From a bacterium 336/3 (lineage in GTDB: Bacteria; Bacteroidota; Bacteroidia; Cytophagales; Thermonemataceae), in assembly GCA_001281695.1 (NCBI GenBank), contig LJIE01000001.1:2494586-2558585 (forward strand): 64,000 bases of DNA. Direction: 5' to 3'. The notes under the pieces are model-generated. The model searched no databases and had not been told where the DNA came from. It saw only the letters and a list, made by a program, of their open reading frames with translations. The translations under genes and the position numbers were made by a program. Below, in pieces: positions 1-6,366 of this stretch (its first letter is position 1; every line of letters starts with the position of its first letter).

Positions 1-68
1 TGGTTTAAGTATTTGGTATGAGCTACAAACTTGCATTAGCGATGGGGTTTGCATGTATAAACGCAGTT

Positions 69-644
69 TTAAAAATTTTCATCTGTTAAGATTTTCTTAG
101 ATTTTAATTTTTCTAAAATAAAGTATGCTTCTGCTTCATCAATTCCATCTCCAAATTTAACATCCTGTAAACCATAACTAAATCTAATAGTTCCGTTTGT
201 ATGAGAGAAGATTAAATTTTTACGATACAAAAGTTTATCCGATGTACTTTCTTCTTGTTCTACTCTTATTTTTTTTACTTCCTGTATGTTATAAATTTTT
301 GGTTGGGATAACAATAAACCTTTTTTTCTTATTGTAAGTGTTCCTTTTTTAAATGTAAAGACTTCTTTACCAAAGGCATTCCACAAAAATATTTTGAATA
401 TAAAGAATCCTGAAACAGTCCAAAAACAAAGCCAAAAAAGTATAAATAAATTGAAATAGAGTTCTTTTATAAAAACTGTTAATATAAAAAAAATAATACC
501 TATCATTTCTCCTATTACCCAGCCACTACAAAGCCATGCACCAAAAAAGATGATTAAAAACCAATTTTTTTTAATTGGAATAATTATTTCAAGTTCATAA
601 GAGTTTTCATGGATTATAGCTCGTCCATTGTATGGTTTTTCCAT
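69..644 (-). CDS. Hypothetical membrane protein, two TM segments
   Basis: A 191-residue protein I do not recognise. It has two hydrophobic segments at about residues 28-50 and 60-85, with a polar C-terminal half (about 95-191) rich in beta-strand-like, charged sequence. This layout is seen in PH-like or YcxB-like membrane proteins, but no diagnostic motif supports naming a family. The start codon at 644 is the only ATG ahead of the membrane region. It lies alone on the minus strand, downstream of a palindromic repeat at 657-710. The reading frame is clear; the function is unknown. Confidence 0.7.
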   Translation of the reverse strand: MEKPYNGRAIIHENSYELEIIIPIKKNWFLIIFFGAWLCSGWVIGEMIGIIFFILTVFIKELYFNLFILFWLCFWTVSGFFIFKIFLWNAFGKEVFTFKKGTLTIRKKGLLLSQPKIYNIQEVKKIRVEQEESTSDKLLYRKNLIFSHTNGTIRFSYGLQDVKFGDGIDEAEAYFILEKLKSKKILTDENF

Positions 645-656
645 AATTGATATCTG

Positions 657-710
657 AACCTATAAGGTTTGGCTTATGCCTTCTTTCAGTTTAAAAACCT
701 TATAGGTTTT
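657..710. repeat. Inverted repeat of AACCTATAAGGTT type
   Basis: AACCTATAAGGTT at 657-669 is mirrored by AACCTTATAGGTT at 696-708, separated by 26 bases. The same inverted unit occurs at 44284-44330, and a degenerate form makes the terminator at 3476-3517. It lies in the gap between two minus-strand genes, so it could act as a terminator for the gene at 808-1500. It more likely belongs to a dispersed palindromic intergenic repeat family. Confidence 0.6.
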
Positions 711-807
711 TGTTATATTACTACTTTTTATCTTTATTATCCAAAACAGTGATTAAAAACTATCATTAAGCTTTTATCTTCTCAAATTGTTCAGTTTTAT
801 CCTAATT

Positions 808-1500
808 TCATTTCTTTTTTAGTTCTTTCATTAAGTCTTCTAAGTAATCTGTTTGGATTTCCTGAATTTCTAATAGTTTTTTGTTTTGATGAACAAGCAA
901 GTGGTCTATTTTTTCACTTAATAACTTGATTTCAAGTTCAGCTTTCAGGTTGATTTTATAGTCGTGTTCGCCTCGTTGTCGGTCTTTTTGTTCTTGTCTG
1001 TTTTGGCTCATCATAATAATTGGTGCTTGAATAGCAGCCAAACAAGAGAGGATAAGGTTAAGCAATATAAAAGGGAATGGGTCAAAAGGTTTTGCGGATA
1101 GAAACCAGATATTAATAATCATCCAAACCAGAATAAATGAAAAAAATGTGATGATAAAAGTCCAACTACCACCAAATGTTGCCACCTTGTCAGCAATGCG
1201 TTGTCCGAGAGTAAGTTCGGATTCTATTTCATCTTGTATATTTTCAGACAGAATAGAATTGTTTTTAATTGCGTCCATAACATCTCTGTCAATAGCTGCT
1301 ACTTCTCCTTTTTCTTGGGTGATTAAAGAAGTCAGATAAAGACGTCTGTACTGGTTAAGTTCGGTAATTGAAATAAAGTCATCTGTGGTAAAGTCTGGGA
1401 AGTCAGATTTAATTAAATTAAAAATGCCTTCTCTGATGTCCTGACCTTTAATGTCTTCACCCTTTTGAATTTCTTGTTGGCTGATGTGGCTTGTTTTCAT
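808..1500 (-). CDS. DUF1003 family membrane protein
   Basis: A 230-residue protein matching the DUF1003 pattern: the lead-in RIADKVATFGGSWTFI (about residues 101-116), two transmembrane helices at about 113-135 and 143-165 joined by a short loop containing PFDPFPF, then the signature run AAIQAPIIMMSQNRQ with a charged segment after it (about 155-180). The C-terminal tail (185-230) is predicted coiled coil. The N-terminal 95 residues are soluble. The molecular role of the family is not established. The gene is separated from its neighbours by more than 100 bases on each side and is probably transcribed alone. Confidence 0.85.
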   Translation of the reverse strand: MKTSHISQQEIQKGEDIKGQDIREGIFNLIKSDFPDFTTDDFISITELNQYRRLYLTSLITQEKGEVAAIDRDVMDAIKNNSILSENIQDEIESELTLGQRIADKVATFGGSWTFIITFFSFILVWMIINIWFLSAKPFDPFPFILLNLILSCLAAIQAPIIMMSQNRQEQKDRQRGEHDYKINLKAELEIKLLSEKIDHLLVHQNKKLLEIQEIQTDYLEDLMKELKKK

Positions 1501-1605
1501 TTTGGGTGTCTTTTAAAATAAGAGATAACGGTTTCAGTGTTTGTCTTTGGCAAGCTTTCATAGTTTCACTTGTCTGTTTATTGCTTAATTACTATAAAAC
1601 CAGTG

Positions 1606-2424
1606 TTAGTTATAATTTTTTTTTCTCAAATACCATTCCATACAAATAATAGCAAAAATTAATAGAGCTAATTGAGGAATCAATGTCATCAGTTCGCTAC
1701 TTTGATAATTTTCAAGTGAATCTCCATTTTTCTGTCTTAAAGTCCAAATGTTAAATGAATTATTAGAAATTCCAAAAGCTGATGTTGTTAAATTGGCTGC
1801 ATAATGCAAGCCTGTAGGCATTGAAATACCTTCTGAATAAATAGCAACTAAACCATATAAAATACCCCAAACACCTGCTCCCAAAAACGAATTTTGAATT
1901 GTCCAACCATTGGCTATATGATACAGTGCAAATAGGATGGATGTAATAACGATGGAGTTTCTTATACCAATTTTGTTTTTTAGAATTGATAAAGGATATG
2001 CCCGAAAGCCAACTTCTTCCATAAAAGCCAGTGGAATTAATGGGAGTGTCCAAAAAAGAAAATTGAAAATATTACTATTTGTGTTTGAGTCAATTTTAAA
2101 ATCAGAAAAATAAATCACATACAATACTGATAACCCCATTATTCCAATTCCTAATAAAAATCCTATAAAGAATTTTATCAGGGTACTTTTTTCAAATGTT
2201 AAACCTATGTCAGTGAATGATTTCTCGTCAAATTTTATAAATAATAATGTTGTTAAAAATGCTGCAATTGTTCCTAAAGTACCATGAGCTAACCTTTCAA
2301 ATTTTTCAGGGGTTAAAGATTTAAAAAATGAAAAAAATATGAAAATTCCAGTGAATACAATGCAAAATAGTGTTGCCTTGAGTATATATTTTATCTTGAA
2401 TTTTTCTTGAAAAGTTTCTTTCAT
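1606..2424 (-). CDS. CPBP family intramembrane metalloprotease
   Basis: A 272-residue polytopic membrane protein of the CPBP (CAAX protease and bacteriocin-processing, Abi) family. The hallmark motifs are present: EExxxR as EEVGFR at residues 136-141, a second-motif histidine at about 169 (ALYHI) and a third-motif histidine at about 207 followed by an asparagine at 211 (GLHYAAN). These residues form the intramembrane metal-dependent active site in this family. About seven to eight hydrophobic segments are visible. The substrate cannot be inferred. Members occur in bacteriocin immunity and in membrane-protein processing, but no bacteriocin gene is visible here. Confidence 0.88.
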   Translation of the reverse strand: MKETFQEKFKIKYILKATLFCIVFTGIFIFFSFFKSLTPEKFERLAHGTLGTIAAFLTTLLFIKFDEKSFTDIGLTFEKSTLIKFFIGFLLGIGIMGLSVLYVIYFSDFKIDSNTNSNIFNFLFWTLPLIPLAFMEEVGFRAYPLSILKNKIGIRNSIVITSILFALYHIANGWTIQNSFLGAGVWGILYGLVAIYSEGISMPTGLHYAANLTTSAFGISNNSFNIWTLRQKNGDSLENYQSSELMTLIPQLALLIFAIICMEWYLRKKNYN

Positions 2425-2679
2425 AAGAATATCTGTTAAATTACCACTAATATTTTTCTTTATTCACATTTTTTGATTCAATTTATATATTTTTGACAGT
2501 TTGATGTTTTGTACCTTCAAGCCCTGTCAGGTTTTATTCATAACTAAATTGCCCGAAATAATTTATCTAATACTCTCTATCATTGTCTTTATTCTTATAA
2601 AATGTGTTCTATCTTTAAAAAGCAATTATTCTACTAATTAGCGTGTTTATACAATAAATTCAAAATAAAAATTACAATC

Positions 2680-3255
2680 ATGAATGACAAAACTGTTCTT
2701 GTAAAAAATATGGTATGTAATCGATGTATATTGGCAGTGGAGCAGACTCTGCAAAGTCTTCAAATACCTTTTTTACAGGTAAAAATTGGAGAAATACAGA
2801 CTTCAACGCCTTTAGAAGATAATCAGAAGCATATATTAACTCAGGAACTTTCTAAAATTGGTCTTGAAATCATTGATAATAAACAAACAGCTTTTATCGA
2901 AAAAATAAAACAACTTGTTATTTTAAAAGCCAGAAATGAAGTAAAAGAAGAAGATAAAAAGAAAAATTTGTCAGTTTATTTAATAGACCATATCCATCAG
3001 GAGTATTCTTATGTCAGTAGTCAGTTTTCAGAAATAGAAGGGAGAACCATTGAAAATTTTTTTATAGAGCAACGTATCGAGAAAGCAAAAGAGCTGTTAG
3101 TTTATAACGAATACAACCTTTCCCAAATTGCCTTTGAATTAGATTACAGTAGTGCTGCCCACTTATCAAGCCAGTTTAAAAAGGTTACAGGGCTTACGCC
3201 ATCCCATTTTAAAGAAATAGGGTCTATGAAACGAAAAGCTCTTGATAAAATCTGA
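2680..3255 (+). CDS. AraC-type regulator with HMA-like N-terminal domain
   Basis: A 191-residue protein. The C-terminal part (about 95-182) is an AraC/XylS double helix-turn-helix domain; the recognisable second helix-turn-helix reads NLSQIAFELDYSSAAHLS and then FKKVTGLTPSHFK. The N-terminal part (1-70) resembles a heavy-metal-associated domain and carries the MxCxxC motif as M11-V-C13-N-R-C16, with the VEQTLQSL helix after it as in copper chaperones. Such a fusion suggests a soft-metal-responsive regulator (inference). It sits 94 bases upstream of a co-oriented Cys-rich peptide gene whose promoter has AraC-type spaced repeats. No metal ATPase gene lies nearby in this window. Confidence 0.85.
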   Translation: MNDKTVLVKNMVCNRCILAVEQTLQSLQIPFLQVKIGEIQTSTPLEDNQKHILTQELSKIGLEIIDNKQTAFIEKIKQLVILKARNEVKEEDKKKNLSVYLIDHIHQEYSYVSSQFSEIEGRTIENFFIEQRIEKAKELLVYNEYNLSQIAFELDYSSAAHLSSQFKKVTGLTPSHFKEIGSMKRKALDKI

Positions 3256-3274
3256 ATCTAAAAATTATATAATT

Positions 3275-3323
3275 CATTCCAAAAGTTGTATAACACATCT
3301 CAAAAGGATAAGAAGTACCTTTG
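3275..3323 (+). promoter_or_regulatory. Candidate AraC-activated promoter
   Basis: CATTCCAAAAG (3275-3285) and CATCTCAAAAG (3296-3306) are direct repeats matching at 9 of 11 positions and starting exactly 21 bases apart, two helical turns, the usual spacing of AraC-family half-sites. Nine bases further on is TACCTTTG (3316-3323), a perfect Bacteroidota -7 element. No TTG sits at the usual 19-21 bp upstream (the nearest is 27 bp away), which fits an activator-dependent promoter. The Cys-rich ORF starts 27 bases downstream. Confidence 0.6.
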
Positions 3324-3349
3324 TATTGTTCATTTAAACAAATACTATT

Positions 3350-3466
3350 ATGTCAAACTTCATTCAAAAAAACCGAAAATCTCAAAATGTTTGTAATTGC
3401 TCACAATGTAACTGTGGGGGAAATTGCTCTACCGATTGCAGTTGTGGTTGTACTTGTTGCAAATAA
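3350..3466 (+). CDS. Metallothionein-like Cys-rich 38-residue peptide
   Basis: A short ORF, ATG at 3350 to TAA at 3464-3466, encoding 38 residues of which ten are cysteines (15, 17, 20, 22, 26, 30, 32, 34, 36, 37). They are arranged as CxC, CxxC and CC motifs in the C-terminal 24 residues; the N-terminal 14 are polar and lysine-rich. There are no histidines and no signal peptide. The composition matches small metallothioneins, which bind soft metals through thiolates. I cannot assign it to a named family. It directly follows an AraC regulator with an MxCxxC motif, has a -7 element at 3316-3323 and a strong terminator at 3476-3517. Cys codons TGT and TGC are both used and the reading frame is uninterrupted. 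Confidence 0.75.
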   Translation: MSNFIQKNRKSQNVCNCSQCNCGGNCSTDCSCGCTCCK

Positions 3467-3475
3467 TTGAGTTAT

Positions 3476-3517
3476 CACCTCTATAAGGTTTAAAAACTTT
3501 ACAGGGGTGTTTTTTTT
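3476..3517 (+). terminator. Rho-independent terminator of the Cys-rich gene
   Basis: A 16-position imperfect stem pairs 3476-3491 with 3494-3509 (13 Watson-Crick pairs, two G-T and one mismatch as read). Eight T residues follow at 3510-3517. It begins ten bases after the stop codon at 3466. The arms resemble the AACCTATAAGGTT repeat seen elsewhere in the window. Confidence 0.75.
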
Positions 3518-3615
3518 AACTTAACATATTTTAAAATGAAAAACTCTCAATCAATCAAGATTTTTGTAATTTTGCATAATCAATTCTCAAAACGAATTAT
3601 ATTCAAGAAAAGAAA

Positions 3616-4569
3616 ATGTTGAAAAAATATTACTCAAAATATGGAGGAATTTTAGTAGGTGGACTCTATGGTTTGTTGATGCGTATTGTTTTTGAATTAA
3701 ACTTTACGGGACATTTTGCTGATTTATTTTCAATAACTTTTGTTTGGTTGCTTCCAATAGTTATAGGCTTAATACCTCTAATATTTTCTCCAAAAGAAGA
3801 ATTAAACGATTGGGAAAAGAGAGTTTATAAGCCAGTACTATCTGTGTTGGTATTTTTTGTATTGTGTTATTGGACTGGACGTGAGGACATTATTTGTATT
3901 ATCATTATATCTATTCCGTTCTTGATTATGGCAGGATTTTCGGGTTTTATTTTGGGTAGCATGATTATGCGTTATAGGAAAAAAAATGGAATTATGTATT
4001 CAGTGCTTCTATTTCCCTTTATTTCAGGACTCATTGAGCCTAATTTTTCAACACCGAAAGAAACTTTTCAAACAACTTCCTCAATCATCATCAAAGCCAA
4101 TAAAGCTAAAATTTGGAAAAATATCATCAGAGTTGATACAATTCAAGAAACAGAATATAAGAAAGGATTTTTTAACTATTTGGGCATTCCAAGACCCCTT
4201 TTTGCAGAATTAGACAAAGATACATTGCAAGGAACAAGGATTGGGCATTTTGAGGGTGGATTGAAGTTTCAAGAAAATATTATAAAATGGGATAAGAACA
4301 ATTTCATAACATTTGATATTCAAATTATACCCTCAACAACAAACAGAACAATATTTGAAAGACATATTCTCAATGAGCAACATTTCAAATTTTTAAGTGC
4401 AACATACAAGCTGAATGAAATCAACAATGAGCAAACAGAACTATTGTTAATTACTGAATATCAACTTGACACAAATATAAATTTTTATGGCGAATTTTGG
4501 GGAAAACAATTGCTAACAGACTTTCAAGAAAGACTAATAGGGGTGATAAAAAATAGATGCGAAAAATAA
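3616..4569 (+). CDS. Membrane protein with C-terminal SRPBCC-like domain
   Basis: A 317-residue protein. The N-terminal 135 residues hold four to five hydrophobic segments (about 10-30, 38-58, 72-90, 95-115, 122-135). The rest, about 155-315, reads like an SRPBCC/START-type ligand-binding fold: it opens with SSIIIKANKAKIWKNIIRVDTI, typical of polyketide-cyclase-like domains (V/I-x-A-x-x-x-x-V/I-W), and closes with a long amphipathic helix. The fusion of a membrane anchor to such a domain is seen in uncharacterised bacterial proteins. The ligand is unknown. It lies downstream of the Cys-rich gene but behind its terminator, so it is probably separate. Confidence 0.65.
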   Translation: MLKKYYSKYGGILVGGLYGLLMRIVFELNFTGHFADLFSITFVWLLPIVIGLIPLIFSPKEELNDWEKRVYKPVLSVLVFFVLCYWTGREDIICIIIISIPFLIMAGFSGFILGSMIMRYRKKNGIMYSVLLFPFISGLIEPNFSTPKETFQTTSSIIIKANKAKIWKNIIRVDTIQETEYKKGFFNYLGIPRPLFAELDKDTLQGTRIGHFEGGLKFQENIIKWDKNNFITFDIQIIPSTTNRTIFERHILNEQHFKFLSATYKLNEINNEQTELLLITEYQLDTNINFYGEFWGKQLLTDFQERLIGVIKNRCEK

Positions 4570-4623
4570 GTCTTTGTTTATAACAACATAAAACTAAATA
4601 TTGATGAATATTCAAGCAAAGTA

Positions 4624-5214
4624 TTATACTTCTGAACTTCGTTCTAACCTTATATCAGTCTCTCTTGTAATATATTTCCATTCTTCTGTTTCTCTTAAAT
4701 AACTTACTAATTCATCAAACAGATTTTTGCTTTCTGGTTTAAATTCAAACCAAGTTAAAAAATCATATTCTTCTCCAATATCACGAGAGTGATATAGCTT
4801 TCTCGAAATTTCAGTCAGATATTTTAAACTAAAATGAATGTGTTTGGATTGTTCTTCAAATATATTTCTTCTTTCATCTTGTGTAAGCAACCACCATTGC
4901 TCACTTTTTTTTATTGGAATAAGTGTAGCATATTTGTATTCAGGTTTTCCAAGAACAGAGGGAGTCTGATCTAAAGCATTTTTTTCTTCTCTGTTGGTAT
5001 ATCTCATATTACTTGATATCCCTTTTAATTTCCAAAGATGTTCATTTGCATTTGTAGAACCTTCTATACTTTCAATAGAAATTTTTTCAACAATATCTAA
5101 GGGTTTACCTATAATAGACTCCATAGATATTACTTGCCAAATTCCATGTTTTCCACCATAAAAAGTGGTTAATGATTTATTGTTAATGGTATTATCCATA
5201 AAATTATATATCAT
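4624..5214 (-). CDS. Chlorite dismutase-like heme protein
   Basis: A 196-residue protein with the chlorite dismutase (Cld) family pattern: WKLKGISSNMRYT (61-73), a TLIPIKKSEQWWLLTQDERR segment (97-116), KHIHFSLKYL (124-133), RKLYHSRDIGEEYDFLTWFEF (138-158) and EEWKYITRETDIRLER (177-192). His142 in the YHSRD motif is the candidate proximal heme ligand (from family recall). The length fits the short Cld lineage. I could not place a distal arginine with confidence, so chlorite conversion is not assured; relatives include heme-dependent enzymes of other function. The start codon overlaps the stop of the upstream gene (ATGA, 5211-5214), implying translational coupling. Confidence 0.72.
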   Translation of the reverse strand: MIYNFMDNTINNKSLTTFYGGKHGIWQVISMESIIGKPLDIVEKISIESIEGSTNANEHLWKLKGISSNMRYTNREEKNALDQTPSVLGKPEYKYATLIPIKKSEQWWLLTQDERRNIFEEQSKHIHFSLKYLTEISRKLYHSRDIGEEYDFLTWFEFKPESKNLFDELVSYLRETEEWKYITRETDIRLERSSEV

Positions 5215-6281
5215 TTAATAGAGAAAAGCTCTTGTTCTACCATTTTTACAAATTCTATAAAAGATGAATCTTTATCTTGGTATGGATTTGAAACTCTATA
5301 CAATATACCATTGACCCATACTGAAATGGTAAGAATCTGTTTATCATGTGCAAAAGGAGTTAAATCATTTGCATATTTACTTTGCCAATCAAAGCTTTTG
5401 GCCTTGAGTAAAAGAGTTGTTAATTTATGGGTATCAATTTTATTTTTCAATTTTATATTAGAGCTTATCACAGTTCTATCACCCATAACTTTTATATCAT
5501 AAGAAATTGTATTAGGCATACCTGGGCTCAACGAAATTCCTAATACAATTTCTTCCAGTGGAATGGTAGGAGTCTGACGTCGATATTTTAAATTAGAAAA
5601 GCCTTCAGTAAGTTTATACTGAAAAATAGAGGAGAGATTTAAAAAGTCTTTAAAGCTACCTTTTGCAATAATATCTTCTTTTCCTTCTTTTGTATATTCT
5701 TTCAAAGCATCGTTTGAGCTATAATACAGATTATCTATAAACCATGTATTTTCATCTAACCAAACAACGACCATATTATGAACACTAGCATTTTCATAAA
5801 CATGCATAGTATTATAATATAAATAGTTTTTATCAATTTCTTTTTGGAGTAATAAAAAGTTTAAATTTTCTGGTAATAACTTATATAAAATACTGCGATT
5901 TGTATTTGTGATAGCATCAAAATATTGCTTGAGTGTTATGTTGTCTTTTTTTATACCAAAGTATGGTAACCAATTTAATGAAGTATTTAAAAGCATGGCT
6001 TTTTGTTTTTCATTCATTAAATACGTTTGACGTTTAATATATAGATTGTAATCTCTTTTTCCTCCATGTATAACTTTATTATCAGAACTTACCCATTTAT
6101 CATTTCCTGCATTCTGTTCACTTTTATTTACCTCTGAATAAATTTCTATACGAGGATAATTATTTAATTCCATTTTATGATCGAATGTTTGTGATGATGG
6201 TTTTTTTAGATAAGTACTGTTAATATTTAATACAAAAAAAACATTTATTAAAAATGGAGCTATTATTATTTTTATAAGCAT
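5211..6281 (-). CDS. Hypothetical exported protein coupled to Cld-like gene
   Basis: A 356-residue protein I do not recognise. A hydrophobic N-terminus (residues 3-22, LIKIIIAPFLINVFFVLNI) looks like a signal peptide or anchor, so the rest is probably periplasmic or surface-exposed. The remainder has no clear repeats or catalytic motif. It is first in a two-gene unit with the Cld-like gene, which it overlaps by four bases. Some residues of the mature part (SPGMPNTISYDIKVMGD) suggest beta structure. The coupling implies a shared role, but none can be named. Confidence 0.6.
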   Translation of the reverse strand: MLIKIIIAPFLINVFFVLNINSTYLKKPSSQTFDHKMELNNYPRIEIYSEVNKSEQNAGNDKWVSSDNKVIHGGKRDYNLYIKRQTYLMNEKQKAMLLNTSLNWLPYFGIKKDNITLKQYFDAITNTNRSILYKLLPENLNFLLLQKEIDKNYLYYNTMHVYENASVHNMVVVWLDENTWFIDNLYYSSNDALKEYTKEGKEDIIAKGSFKDFLNLSSIFQYKLTEGFSNLKYRRQTPTIPLEEIVLGISLSPGMPNTISYDIKVMGDRTVISSNIKLKNKIDTHKLTTLLLKAKSFDWQSKYANDLTPFAHDKQILTISVWVNGILYRVSNPYQDKDSSFIEFVKMVEQELFSIK

Positions 6282-6366
6282 AGTTGTAGTATTTATATTT
6301 CAAAATATAGGCATAAATTTTTATTGTATAGATATTTAATTTATAGTTTATAACTTTAGTCAAATA

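Noticed and set aside
1763-2053. 96-codon minus-strand ORF inside the CPBP protease gene
   Set aside because: It overlaps the protease in another frame and reads as a shadow with no family features.
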